Source of the DNA: an uncultured Acidobacteriia bacterium
Lineage (GTDB): Bacteria > Acidobacteriota > Terriglobia > Bryobacterales > Bryobacteraceae
Direction of reading: 5' to 3'
Length of the DNA stretch: 64,000 bases
NCBI GenBank assembly: GCA_903882645.1
Contig: CAIRXZ010000238.1
Location: 1 to 64,000 of the forward strand
Shown: positions 1 through 8,854 of the stretch, in pieces
Position numbering within the stretch: the stretch's first letter is position 1
Layout of the letters: each line of letters begins with the position of its first letter
Made by a program: the position numbers and the translations under genes
The notes under the pieces: model-generated
The model's input: the letters and a program-made list of their open reading frames with translations, nothing else
Told to the model about the DNA's origin: nothing
The model's database searches: none

Positions 1-120
1 CCCTCCTGCCTGGATCTGGTCACTCTGTTACGCAAGGAGATGGCGGAACACCCCGAACTTCTGACGGAGTTCGAGGTCAAAATCACGGAAAAGCAACTCG
101 TCCGCAGTGCCGCTGCCTGA
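1..120 (+). CDS. C-terminal end of an unrecognised protein (5' partial)
   Basis: Frame 1 is open from the first base to a TGA at 118-120 and encodes 39 residues, rich in Leu, Glu and Lys and ending in SAAA. The peptide looks like a helical C-terminus, but I cannot assign a family. The next gene starts about 50 bases downstream on the same strand. The start lies outside the window. Confidence 0.45.
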   Translation, partial: PSCLDLVTLLRKEMAEHPELLTEFEVKITEKQLVRSAAA

Positions 121-172
121 GAAAATGTAGAAACTCCAGTCAAGGGCGAAGCCCTTGTTATCATGGGCCTGT

Positions 173-2491
173 ATGAAGCTCTTCCTCTGCGCCGCCCTCG
201 CCGCAGGCCTCACCGCGCAGACCTTCCCCGGATCGCAGGCGCTTGACGACGCGGTCAACCAGGCGATTCGCGAGGGGCGGCTGCCGGGAGCGGTGGTCGT
301 GGTCGGGCACGAGGGGAAGATCGTCCACCGCAAGGCCTATGGCAAACGGGCGCTCGTACCCGCGCCCGAGGACATGACGGTCGACACCATCTTCGACCTT
401 GCCTCTCTCACCAAGGTGATTGCCACCACGCCGTCGCTGATGAAGCTCTTTGAACAAGGCAGATTCCGGCTCAACGACAAGATCACCGACTATATCCCCG
501 AGTTTCAGGGCGGCAAGAGCGACATTACCATCCGGAACCTGTTCACGCATTTCTCGGGGCTCCGGCCGGACCTGCCGCTCGAACCGGCGTGGAGCGGCTA
601 CGAAACCGGCATCCGGCTGGCGTGTACGACTCCGCCCGCTGGGCCGCCGGGCGTGCGCCACGTCTATAGCGACATCAATTTCGCGCTGCTGGGCGAACTC
701 GTCCACCGGCTCAGCGGCCAGTTGGTCTCCGATTACGCGCGGCAGAACGTTTTCTTGCCGCTCGGCATGAATGAGACGGCGTTCCTGCCGCCCGCGTCGT
801 GGGTCCCGCGCATCGCGCCCACCGGGCGCAATCCCAGGAACGGGCCCCCGCTGCGCGGCGTGGTCCACGATCCCACCGCGCGCTACATGGGCGGCGTGGC
901 GGGCCACGCGGGCCTGTTCTCCACCGCGGACGATCTCGCGCGCTTCGCTCAGATGATGATCGACGGCGGCCAGCTTGAGGGCGTGCGCCTCTTCAGCCCG
1001 CTAACGGTCCGGAAGTTCACCGAACCGCAAACTCCACCCGACCAGCCCATCCTGCGCGGGCTGGGCTGGGACATCGATTCGCCCTATTCCGCCAGCCGCG
1101 GCGAGCTGTTCCCCATCGGCTCGTACGGCCACACGGGATTCACCGGCACTTCCATCTGGATCGATCCATCCAGCCGGACCTACGTCATTCTGCTCGCCAA
1201 CAGCGTCCACCCCGAACCCCGCCCGGCGATCACGCCTTTGCGCGCCGCGGTGGCCACCATTGCGGCCGCGGGCGTGGGCATCGCCGCGGCCGGCGTAACG
1301 CTCACGGGGTACGGCGAGACGCTCGCGGGCGCGCGCCGCGAGGCGGAGCGCAACGCCGCCACCAGGACCGGCCTCGATACGCTGGTGGAGAAGAACTTCG
1401 ACCTGTTCCGCGGGAAGCGCGTCGGATTGATCACGAACCAGACGGGAGTGGACCGGCTCGGCCGGCGGAACGTGGACCTGATGAAGCAGGCCGGCATTCG
1501 GGTGACCGCGCTGTTTTCGCCCGAGCATGGCTTCGCCGGAGTCGAAGACCGCCCGGGCATTCGGAATGCCGCCGACCCCGCCACCGGCGTCCGGATCTTC
1601 AGCCTCTATGGGAGCACGCTCCGGCCCGCGCCGGAGATGCTGCGGGGCATTGACGCGCTGGTCTGCGACATCCAGGATGTGGGCGCGCGGTTCTACACTT
1701 ATGAGACGACCATGGCTTACTCGATGGAGGCCGCGGCCAAAGCCAGGATTCCGTTCTACGTCCTGGACCGCCCCAATCCCATCACGGGAACCCGCGTGGA
1801 GGGACCGCTCCTGGATCGGGCCTTTACGTCTTTCACGGGGTATCTCGCGGGGATGCCCGTCCGCCATGGCATGACGATGGGCGAGTTGGCGCTCCTCTTC
1901 AACGCGCAAAACCACGTTGGGGCGGCGCTGACCGTGGTCCCCATGGAAGACTGGCGCCGGGGCGATTGGTTCGATTCGACCAACCTCCCCTGGGTCAACC
2001 CCTCGCCGAATATGCGCAGCCTCGCCGCCGCAACGCTCTATCCGGGATTGTGCCTGCTGGAATCCCTCGAGGGGTTCTCGGAAGGCAGGGGAACCGACGC
2101 GCCGTTCGAGCAGATCGGGGCCGCGTTTATAGATGGCCGCGAGCTGGCGGCCTATTTGAACGGCCGGCAAATCCCCGGCGTGCGCGCCTATCCCACCAGC
2201 TTCACGCCCACGGAATCGGTCTCCAAAGGCGTGCGTATCCAGGGCGTGCGCTTCGAACTGACCAACCGCGAGTTGTTCGATTCCACGCGCCTCGGCTTGG
2301 AGCTGGCGGCGGCGCTCCGCAAGCTCTATCCCGGCAAAGTCGACTTTTCCGGAAGCCGGCGGCTGATCGGCAGCGGCGATGTCGTCGAATGGTTGAAATC
2401 CGGCGAGGACCCGCGCGCCATCCAGGAGAGTTACCGGGACGCCACCGATGCGTTCGTCAAGCTGCGCGAGGCGTATCTGCTGTACCACTGA
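173..2491 (+). CDS. Fusion of a serine beta-lactamase-family hydrolase with a NamZ-type (DUF1343) exo-N-acetylmuramidase
   Basis: Secreted cell-wall enzyme of about 772 residues. An in-frame TTG lies at 155, but ATG 173 is preferred because it opens directly into a signal peptide (MKLFLCAALAAGLTAQ). The first half is a class C beta-lactamase/transpeptidase-like domain: SLTK is the SxxK nucleophile motif, YSD replaces YxN, and HTG replaces KTG. After an Ala/Gly-rich linker, the second half from about residue 410 is DUF1343 (LITNQTG, FSPEHGF, WVNPSPN). This family includes NamZ of Bacillus subtilis, an exo-beta-N-acetylmuramidase assigned to GH171. In Bacilli the two activities are separate neighbouring genes (ybbE and ybbC), so this polypeptide joins two steps of muropeptide recycling. 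Both domains look intact; the role in this host is inferred. Confidence 0.88.
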   Translation: MKLFLCAALAAGLTAQTFPGSQALDDAVNQAIREGRLPGAVVVVGHEGKIVHRKAYGKRALVPAPEDMTVDTIFDLASLTKVIATTPSLMKLFEQGRFRLNDKITDYIPEFQGGKSDITIRNLFTHFSGLRPDLPLEPAWSGYETGIRLACTTPPAGPPGVRHVYSDINFALLGELVHRLSGQLVSDYARQNVFLPLGMNETAFLPPASWVPRIAPTGRNPRNGPPLRGVVHDPTARYMGGVAGHAGLFSTADDLARFAQMMIDGGQLEGVRLFSPLTVRKFTEPQTPPDQPILRGLGWDIDSPYSASRGELFPIGSYGHTGFTGTSIWIDPSSRTYVILLANSVHPEPRPAITPLRAAVATIAAAGVGIAAAGVTLTGYGETLAGARREAERNAATRTGLDTLVEKNFDLFRGKRVGLITNQTGVDRLGRRNVDLMKQAGIRVTALFSPEHGFAGVEDRPGIRNAADPATGVRIFSLYGSTLRPAPEMLRGIDALVCDIQDVGARFYTYETTMAYSMEAAAKARIPFYVLDRPNPITGTRVEGPLLDRAFTSFTGYLAGMPVRHGMTMGELALLFNAQNHVGAALTVVPMEDWRRGDWFDSTNLPWVNPSPNMRSLAAATLYPGLCLLESLEGFSEGRGTDAPFEQIGAAFIDGRELAAYLNGRQIPGVRAYPTSFTPTESVSKGVRIQGVRFELTNRELFDSTRLGLELAAALRKLYPGKVDFSGSRRLIGSGDVVEWLKSGEDPRAIQESYRDATDAFVKLREAYLLYH

Positions 2492-2560
2492 AGCGGCGCG
2501 GCGCGGGCTTCACTACTGGCGGGTCCTGCAATCGCCAATGGTGGTAAGATATGGCCCGAT

Positions 2561-3577
2561 ATGCGGATTGACTGTCGTGCTTTAGCCCTGCTGTTGGCCG
2601 TCTGCGCATGCGCGCCCGCGTACGCCCAAGCCGGCCAGTCCGACGAAGAACGGGATTTCGTGCCCGGCGAGAAGACCCTGCTCTACGACGACTTTACGGA
2701 TATGGCCAAGGGCGCCGCGCCGCCCCACTGGAAGGTCCGCGGCGGCGTCGCGAAACTCAGCCCCGACGGCCGGCTGCTGTTGAGCGGCTCGGGCAATCTC
2801 TTTGCCAACGTGAAGACCCTGCCGAAGAACTTTACGGTTGAGACCGAGATCGTGCCGACGGCCGACGTGTCTTCCGGAGGAGTGAATTGGATGTTCACCG
2901 ACGCGGCGGACGAGTCCGTCTGGTGCGTCGGGTTCCAGTTCGACCCCGGCGAGATCACGGCAAGCCTGCTGACCGGCCATGGCCACAGCGACTACGAGGG
3001 CCACCCCCGCGCCTCCATCAAGGTCGAGTACGGGAAACCCGTCCGGCTGGCCGTCTGGTTCCAGGATTCCCGCATTCGCGGATACGTGAACGGTCAGCGC
3101 GCTTTCGACGTGAATCAGGTGGAGTTCAAGCCGTCCACCGTGGCGCTGATGGAGTTCAACGTCTCCGACACGCCGACCTACATCGTCTCGGCGCGCATCG
3201 CCGAATCCATGCCGGACATAAGCAAGAACATGTTTTCCACCGGCCGCTACGTTAGCCACAACATCCTGTTCGACGTGAACAGCGACCAGTTGCGGCCGGA
3301 ATCGCTCAACGTGATCAAGGAGATCGCCGATGCGCTCACGGCGCAGCCCGCGCTCAACGTGCGCATCGAGGGCCACACCGATTCCACCGGCGATGCCGCC
3401 AGGAACCTGGACCTGTCGAAACGCCGGGCCGAATCGGTGAAGAGCGCGCTTGTCGCGTTGGGAATCACCGCCGGCCGGCTCACGGTCGACGGCTTCGGCC
3501 AGACCAAGCCGATGGCACCCAACGACACGCCGCAGAGCCGCGCCGAGAATCGCCGCGTCGAGTTCGTGAAGCTGTAG
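2561..3577 (+). CDS. OmpA-family outer-membrane protein with an N-terminal LamG/DUF1080-like domain
   Basis: 338 residues. A signal peptide ends near AYAQA at about residue 23. Residues 30-215 form a beta-rich segment (LLYDDFTDMAKG, PHWKV, LSGSGN) resembling concanavalin/LamG-like domains of the DUF1080 type. The last 110 residues are a clear OmpA C-terminal peptidoglycan-binding domain: ILFDVNSDQLRPES, EGHTDSTGDAARNLDLSKRRA, and the closing SRAENRRVEF. The protein probably sits in the periplasm or outer membrane and contacts peptidoglycan. It follows the muramidase gene on the same strand after 69 bases. The N-terminal assignment is weaker than the OmpA one. Confidence 0.82.
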   Translation: MRIDCRALALLLAVCACAPAYAQAGQSDEERDFVPGEKTLLYDDFTDMAKGAAPPHWKVRGGVAKLSPDGRLLLSGSGNLFANVKTLPKNFTVETEIVPTADVSSGGVNWMFTDAADESVWCVGFQFDPGEITASLLTGHGHSDYEGHPRASIKVEYGKPVRLAVWFQDSRIRGYVNGQRAFDVNQVEFKPSTVALMEFNVSDTPTYIVSARIAESMPDISKNMFSTGRYVSHNILFDVNSDQLRPESLNVIKEIADALTAQPALNVRIEGHTDSTGDAARNLDLSKRRAESVKSALVALGITAGRLTVDGFGQTKPMAPNDTPQSRAENRRVEFVKL

Positions 3578-3642
3578 CGCCTATCCCGCCCGGCGCCCTC
3601 CGGTCTAAGCTGGAGTCGATACTTCATTGGGAGGATGTTGAT

Positions 3643-4311
3643 ATGCCCGCCATGCCGATCGGTTCTATGTTGTTTCTTCAGGCGGCGCAGAGTGCCGAGG
3701 CAGGTCGGAATTCGGGTAAGCGGCGGACTGCTGTGGCGCCACTCCCGTCGGAAACGCCCGCGGAATACTGGGACCGCGCCTACTCGGATCCAAGCCTGGT
3801 TTTCAACACCGCGCCCAACACGTTCCTGACGGAAGCAGTGAAGGGACTGAAGCCGGGCCGCGCGCTGGACATCGGCATGGGGCAGGGCCGTAACTCGGTT
3901 TACCTCGCCAAGCTCGGTTGGGACGTCACTGGGTTCGACATCTCCGAACGCGGGATGGAGCTGGCGCGGAAATCAGCCGCTGCCGCGGGAGTGAAGATCA
4001 CGACCATCAGGGCTTCCATGGATGATTTCGATTACCGAGTCGGCCAGTGGGACCTCATCGTGGCGACCTACGAGGGAGTGAGCTGGCTGGAAGCGGCGGT
4101 CAAGGGCCTGAAGCCGGGTGGCTTCCTCGTTGTCGAGGGCTACTCCAAGCATCCCCAGGCGCCTCCCGGCGCTGCCTTCGGCCCCAACGAACTGCTGAAG
4201 CTGTTCATGGACCAAAACCTCCACGTCGTGCGCTACGAAGACGTGGAGGCCGAACCGGAGTGGTTGAAGCTGGACCGTGTCGTGCGGATGTTCGCGCGCA
4301 AGCCGAACTAG
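3643..4311 (+). CDS. Class I SAM-dependent methyltransferase
   Basis: 222 residues. ATG 3643 is preceded by GGAGG about nine bases upstream, which fixes the start. The Rossmann core starts near residue 60 with motif I (ALDIGMGQGRNS), followed by the acidic motif II (VTGFDIS) and a post-motif strand QWDLIVATYEGV. The sequence resembles TehB/UbiE-like small-molecule methyltransferases (Methyltransf_11/25). The substrate is unknown. The first 35 residues before PSETPAEYWDRAY are not conserved in the family and could be a weak export signal or spurious extension. The next gene converges on it. Confidence 0.8.
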   Translation: MPAMPIGSMLFLQAAQSAEAGRNSGKRRTAVAPLPSETPAEYWDRAYSDPSLVFNTAPNTFLTEAVKGLKPGRALDIGMGQGRNSVYLAKLGWDVTGFDISERGMELARKSAAAAGVKITTIRASMDDFDYRVGQWDLIVATYEGVSWLEAAVKGLKPGGFLVVEGYSKHPQAPPGAAFGPNELLKLFMDQNLHVVRYEDVEAEPEWLKLDRVVRMFARKPN

Positions 4312-4465
4312 CGCGCTGGAACCCGCCGATGCCTGTAAGCTCTGGATTCCAAATGGCGGTAAGGGCGGGATTCGTTTAATAAGTGATTTATTATCATCAC
4401 TACTGCCGCGACCGTTTGATTTGTACCTCAACGCCGCGGGCTGGGCATGCCCGGCCCGTACAGTC

Positions 4466-4506
4466 CGCTCTTGTAGGGGCGAGGCAGTGCCTCGCCCCCG
4501 CGCCAC
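4466..4506 (+). repeat. Copy 1 of a GAGGC-centred dispersed palindromic repeat
   Basis: A 41-bp element with an almost perfect palindrome at its core (GGGGCGAGGC then GCCTCGCCCC). It lies between the convergent methyltransferase and glycosyltransferase genes. The reverse complement recurs at 51078-51117 with about three differences, including the flanks (CGCTCTT at one end, GCGCCAC at the other). This is the structure of REP-like elements. As a hairpin it could also act as a bidirectional transcription stop. Confidence 0.8.
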
Positions 4507-4531
4507 ATGCCGCACACGACCAGGGAAGAAG

Positions 4532-6139
4532 TCAGGCGGTCAAGGGACTAGTCCGGTGCGGGCGCTTTTCAGACACCCCGTGGAGCTGCGAGACTTCACA
4601 GACCGGCGCCAACTCGCACCCCTCGCTCTCAATCACCGATGCCCTGATGCTGGATTGGCGCTCGGCGGTGGCCAGCAAAAGCGCCAGCGAGGGTCGGGGC
4701 TTCACCCGCATGAAGATCTGATAGGAAAACATGCCGCGCGACAACCGAATGAGAAGCCGGTTGACGGCAAGGAGCGTCCGGCTGATGAAATTGTCGCCGA
4801 TCGCCAGCGGATAGGGGGCCGGAACTCCCTTCGTCTCGAGAACGTCAAAACCCGCCTGGACCAGCGCCCGGCGGAAAGAAGCAAATGTAAACAGGCGCGT
4901 GTGGGTGACGTCCAGGATACCGCGCGGTCCGTAGTTAAACTGCCCAAATAACAGCATCGCCCGAGTCACGAAGCAGGCGACGTTGGCCGTGCTGATCATG
5001 AACTCGAGTGACGGATTCAGAGCCAGTTTCCGCCTCAGGTCTTCGAGGAAGACCTCCGGCCGGTTGAGATGCTCGATGACATCCAGCATGAGCACGGCGT
5101 CGTACCGGTTCGCATCGATGCGGGGTACGCCGGCATTGAGGTCGCAGAGGTCAAACTCGTCCAACGCCCTGCGCATCACCGGCGTACTGTCCATGCCGGT
5201 GACGAAACACTGTTTCCGATCCCGCAACTCCGAACCCAGATACCCACCCGCGCAACCAAGATCCAGTACTCTGGATCCACGCCGGACGCTGTCCAACGCC
5301 ATGGTGTGCGTGCTTTCATAGTCGAGCTTCGGAGTGTAGGGCGAATAGGTCTCCGGCGGCGCGCAGTCGAATCGCCGGTCATAGAACAGACTCAACTCCT
5401 GCAACCGGGCTTTGAAGGCCGCCACCGCCACGTTCGCCGCGTACTTGATCCCGTTCACGCGGCGAATTTCGTCGCCATGATACGAGGGGACCGGCAACTC
5501 CGCGATGGGCCGGCAGGCGATCAGCAACTGGATGGCGATCTCGGTATCGAACTGGAAGTCATTCGAGTTCCGCTCAAAGGGAATCGCGCGCAGCGCGGCC
5601 ACCGAATAGACCCGGTAGCCGGAATGAAACTCGCTCAAATTGGCGTGCAGCAGGCGGTTCTCGATCCACGTGAGAATCTTGTTCCCGACGAACTTGTAAA
5701 GCGGCATTCCGCTTGCGGCCACACCTTTGCCAGCCAGCATCCGGGAGCCGAACACCGCGTCCACTTCCCCGCGCCGCAGCGGTTCGAGCAGTTCCGGCAA
5801 ACGCTCCGGAGCATATTTGCCGTCGCCATGCAAGAGGGCGACGAAGTCGAAACCGTTCTCGATGGCGTAGTGATACCCGAGCTTCTGATTCCCGCCGTAG
5901 CCCAACTTCACCGGATTGAAGAGGACGCGAATCGGGAAAGGAAGATTGTCCGCCCTGGCAGCGCCGTAGCTTTGGGAGAAGGTCGAGTCGTGGGAGGCAT
6001 CGTCGACGATTAGTACATGAATGTCATAGATATCGACCAGCTCCCCAGGTATTCTCCGGATCACGGTCCGGATGGTCTTCCCGGCGTTGTAAGCGACTAT
6101 GAACACGAGCAAACGCGGCCTTGAACTTCTCTTCCACAT
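4532..6139 (-). CDS. Fusion of a family 2 glycosyltransferase and a class I methyltransferase
   Basis: 535 residues. Residues 8-230 are a GT2/DPM1-like transferase: LVFIVAYNAGKTI, VLIVDDASHDST (the DD nucleotide-sugar motif), NPVKLGYGGNQKLGY, LLHGDGKYAPE (DxD-like HGDG) and a QFDTEI motif. Residues 275-420 are a SAM-binding domain (VLDLGCAGGYLGSEL, then LMLDVIEHLNRPE). The combination suggests one protein that builds and methylates a sugar on a lipid carrier or a surface polymer. It begins 62 bases after the tadG-like gene on the same strand, so it may be the last gene of the Tad operon and could modify pilin or a nearby glycan. That link is inferred from position only. Confidence 0.82.
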   Translation of the reverse strand: MWKRSSRPRLLVFIVAYNAGKTIRTVIRRIPGELVDIYDIHVLIVDDASHDSTFSQSYGAARADNLPFPIRVLFNPVKLGYGGNQKLGYHYAIENGFDFVALLHGDGKYAPERLPELLEPLRRGEVDAVFGSRMLAGKGVAASGMPLYKFVGNKILTWIENRLLHANLSEFHSGYRVYSVAALRAIPFERNSNDFQFDTEIAIQLLIACRPIAELPVPSYHGDEIRRVNGIKYAANVAVAAFKARLQELSLFYDRRFDCAPPETYSPYTPKLDYESTHTMALDSVRRGSRVLDLGCAGGYLGSELRDRKQCFVTGMDSTPVMRRALDEFDLCDLNAGVPRIDANRYDAVLMLDVIEHLNRPEVFLEDLRRKLALNPSLEFMISTANVACFVTRAMLLFGQFNYGPRGILDVTHTRLFTFASFRRALVQAGFDVLETKGVPAPYPLAIGDNFISRTLLAVNRLLIRLSRGMFSYQIFMRVKPRPSLALLLATAERQSSIRASVIESEGCELAPVCEVSQLHGVSEKRPHRTSPLTA

Positions 6140-6201
6140 GCTCTATCGGTTTCCTATGCCGTGCCGGGCCGCCTTCCACCGGTTCCCGCCGTCACCGCCA
6201 A

Positions 6202-7512
6202 CTACTGCACCAGAGCGACCGAGTTCGTGAAGAGACCGGTTAACAATCCGGTGGAATCCCACTTGATGTTTACGCCGCCGGTAAACGACACCCGCTTGGC
6301 GACGATCGCCACGTAGTTGTTAGTACTGGCCCCATTCGTGAACAATACGGACGTTGTCGGAAAATACAGGCTACCGGTCAGTTGCATGGCGACGCCGCCG
6401 GAGAACGTGGCGTTAGCGGCCGGCGTAAGCGACTTGTTCTGAAAGAACAAGACCCCCATGTAGACGCCGGACGCCGGAGCCGACATGGTCACGCTCGCGC
6501 CGTTGGAGATGGTCACCGAACCATAGGACGCGTTCGTCCCCGTGAGGTAAAACATCACTCCGCTGCCCGTGTCGGTTTTGTTAATAAGTGAGACCCCGCC
6601 GCCGTTGACGATGTAAATGCCCGGATTGAACGTAGCCGTGGAGCCGTTGCCGAGGTTGATTCCGCCGCAATAAACCCCGGGATTGAGCGTCCACGTCCCA
6701 TAGCCGGGACTATAGTTGTTGTAGTTGCAGGCGCCAACGGCCGGCGCCGGCAACGCGGCGAAGGGGTCGGCCGACGCCACGACTCCAGTGGTTGGAGCGG
6801 GCGTGATACTCGATCCGCCGCTGATCACGGCTCCGCCGGCTATCGTAACCCCCGATGCGGTGACGCTCGATCCGCCAGATACGGTTACGGCATCGGCGTT
6901 TGTGGAACCTACCGCCAGGCCGCAGCCGCTTAACGCCACCGTCGAGCCGTTGGTCGCCTGAAACGCGTTCTGCGCGGAAGGATCCAGGACGGAGACGCAC
7001 TTCGTCGAAACCGTGCCAACGAGTCCGGCCGTCGCCTTTGCCGTGATACCGGAAGTGGCCGCAGCCCCCACAAACCGTATTAGTCCGGTTTTCAGGGTTC
7101 TTTGGACAGTAACGGCGAACGCCGGAACGGTAGCGTAGGTCAGAGTGACGCCGGAAACGGTTGTGGGAAAACTCAACGTCACCGTGTCCGCGGCGGTTCC
7201 GCCGAACCCATTGTTTCGCGCGTAGACGCAAGGCGTTCGACCGTCGGTTGTAGTGCAAATGGACGAAGCTATCGGAGGAGCGCCGGTCCCGAACGGATAC
7301 GCCGACGTGGCATTGGTTCCCTTGAAGATGCTCATGATGCCGGCCTGGGCGGCGGCATCCGCGGCAGCCTGCGCCATTTGCCGCTGCGCGTACATTTGCC
7401 CGGCATCGATCGCCAACCCGAGGGCGCCGATCAGCAGGATGCCCATTGCCACCACGACGAGAATGACAGCCTGTCCGTCCTCACGGCCGAAATGGATGGC
7501 GGAGTGTCTCAA
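6202..7512 (-). CDS. TadG-like Flp pilus assembly protein with a beta-helix-like body
   Basis: 436 residues. The N-terminus (GQAVILVVVAMGILLIGA followed by LAIDAGQMYAQRQMAQAAAD) is the PF13400 TadG N-terminal segment: one membrane anchor and an Asp-Ala-rich stretch. The Gly-Gln junction resembles a pseudopilin site but lacks Glu at +5. The long C-terminal part is rich in Gly, Ser and Thr with recurring turns such as NPGVYCGGI and NPGIYIVNGGG, suggesting a parallel beta-helix exposed outside the inner membrane. Its ATG overlaps the stop of the upstream tadE gene by four bases (ATGA), indicating translational coupling. Confidence 0.85.
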   Translation of the reverse strand: MRHSAIHFGREDGQAVILVVVAMGILLIGALGLAIDAGQMYAQRQMAQAAADAAAQAGIMSIFKGTNATSAYPFGTGAPPIASSICTTTDGRTPCVYARNNGFGGTAADTVTLSFPTTVSGVTLTYATVPAFAVTVQRTLKTGLIRFVGAAATSGITAKATAGLVGTVSTKCVSVLDPSAQNAFQATNGSTVALSGCGLAVGSTNADAVTVSGGSSVTASGVTIAGGAVISGGSSITPAPTTGVVASADPFAALPAPAVGACNYNNYSPGYGTWTLNPGVYCGGINLGNGSTATFNPGIYIVNGGGVSLINKTDTGSGVMFYLTGTNASYGSVTISNGASVTMSAPASGVYMGVLFFQNKSLTPAANATFSGGVAMQLTGSLYFPTTSVLFTNGASTNNYVAIVAKRVSFTGGVNIKWDSTGLLTGLFTNSVALVQ

Positions 7513-7964
7513 AATACTATGATCCCTTGCGTAGCGCTACCGAGGCGCAATGTTTTCGAGAAGTACGTTGTGAGTGGATCGTAGGGATACACGACGGTGA
7601 TATTCACAGACTGGCCGGGAGCGTTGGAACCACCGGGATATGTTACATTCACGACCAAGCGACTCGTGGTTAACAGACCGGCGCTCGCGAAGTTCTTCAC
7701 AACCGTCAGGACTTGGGCGGGGTTGCCGCCCGGCCCGCTGGCGCTATCGATCGTCGTCCCGGCGGAGCGCGTGCTGCCGTGCACGGTCGCGTAACGGAGG
7801 CCCGCGCGCGCAGAATTGGCGATTGTCGTATACACCAGCAGCATCCGGCCCATTTCGACGACGAAAAGGGCCGCAACGACCGTCAGGAGCGTCACGACGC
7901 AGAACTCCACGAGGGTTTGACCGCCACGTCCGGCAAGCCGGCTTGTCCAGGCGGCGCCGCTCAC
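7509..7964 (-). CDS. TadE-like pseudopilin
   Basis: 151 residues. The prepilin peptidase site is visible: GRGG at residues 12-15 followed by QTLVEF, giving Glu at +5. A hydrophobic helix follows (residues 21-45), then the TadE sequence TIANSARAGLRYATVHG. Known TadE proteins are cleaved by the TadV peptidase and act as minor pseudopilins. The gene overlaps its neighbours by four bases on each side (7961-7964 and 7509-7512), so three TadE/G-type genes form a coupled block. Confidence 0.88.
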   Translation of the reverse strand: MSGAAWTSRLAGRGGQTLVEFCVVTLLTVVAALFVVEMGRMLLVYTTIANSARAGLRYATVHGSTRSAGTTIDSASGPGGNPAQVLTVVKNFASAGLLTTSRLVVNVTYPGGSNAPGQSVNITVVYPYDPLTTYFSKTLRLGSATQGIIVF

Positions 7965-8845
7965 TGTAGCATCCTCATGACAACCTTCCGGTGGATTGTG
8001 CCGGATGGGAGAGTCGCGCTAATACCCAGCTTCGGAAACGAGAACAACGGGATGAAAGGCTTATACGTGTACGTCACGTCCACGGTGGCGAGAGTGTAAG
8101 CCGGCGCCTCCGGGTCGAAGAGGGCAGTGCAGCCGTTTGCAGCCGCCGTGTTATTGGTACACATCGCGACCGCAACGCTGGACCGGTTCATTAGCGACGA
8201 GACGTCATTGGTCACGATCATGGTGACTTGAGCCAGCGTCGCGGGAGCCGGGCCCCCCGGCGAAGAGCTGGACATGGTCATGTACTGCGCGCCGGAGCGG
8301 GCTGCGTTGGCCACAGTAATCCACGCGAAGACAAAGCCGCCGAGGTTCATAGCGTTCACGGCCAGAAGGAACACCAGTGGAACGATCAAGGCGAACTCGA
8401 CAAGGGCCTGGCCTTTCCTGTGCGATGCCGTTTCGGGCTGCGCGCTTTCCGCCGGCGCGGATGGGATCGCAGCCATGAACGACCGGAAACGCTTCTCCTC
8501 TTCGTCGTTGCGAAAGACGAACTCGACGGCTACCCCGTCGGACCCGTGCCTTACCACTCGCGCGCGGACACAAGTGGAAGCTCTTGGGGCCGCCGCGCCA
8601 TCGTTCGGCATCGCCGCGGCATACCCTTGAAGAATGAGCCGGACGATGGTACCGAGGTACCAGCGTTCCGGCGTACAAATGTACGCGCCGGTCTCGCTGA
8701 GGTCGTGGATGCGGCGCCCCTCCGGGGCGGAGCCATCCCAGTAATACACCACGATCTCCGGCTGCGCGATCCGCAACGCGCGCCTGGGTTCTTCATCCTC
8801 CTGGAGCAGCCATCCTTTCACCTTGCCCACCGCGCTCCGAAGCAT
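7961..8845 (-). CDS. PilZ domain fused to a TadE-like pseudopilin
   Basis: 294 residues. Residues 1-125 are a PilZ domain with both c-di-GMP signatures intact: RRALR (RxxxR, residues 21-25) and DLSETG (DxSxxG, residues 48-53). After a linker comes a class III prepilin junction, RKG at 143-145 followed by QALVEF, with Glu at +5, then a hydrophobic helix and TVANAARSGAQYM typical of TadE. If the TadV peptidase cuts after Gly145, the whole PilZ domain becomes a cytoplasmic leader released from the pseudopilin. The two domains are in one frame with no stop or frameshift. The gene starts nine bases after the DUF192 gene. Confidence 0.88.
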   Translation of the reverse strand: MLRSAVGKVKGWLLQEDEEPRRALRIAQPEIVVYYWDGSAPEGRRIHDLSETGAYICTPERWYLGTIVRLILQGYAAAMPNDGAAAPRASTCVRARVVRHGSDGVAVEFVFRNDEEEKRFRSFMAAIPSAPAESAQPETASHRKGQALVEFALIVPLVFLLAVNAMNLGGFVFAWITVANAARSGAQYMTMSSSSPGGPAPATLAQVTMIVTNDVSSLMNRSSVAVAMCTNNTAAANGCTALFDPEAPAYTLATVDVTYTYKPFIPLFSFPKLGISATLPSGTIHRKVVMRMLQ

Positions 8846-8854
8846 TGGCTTGCC

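Noticed and set aside
1001-2488. 495-codon minus-strand open frame opposite the NamZ fusion gene
   Set aside because: It is antisense to a gene with clear motifs and has an Arg/His/Asp-rich composition typical of high-GC shadow frames.
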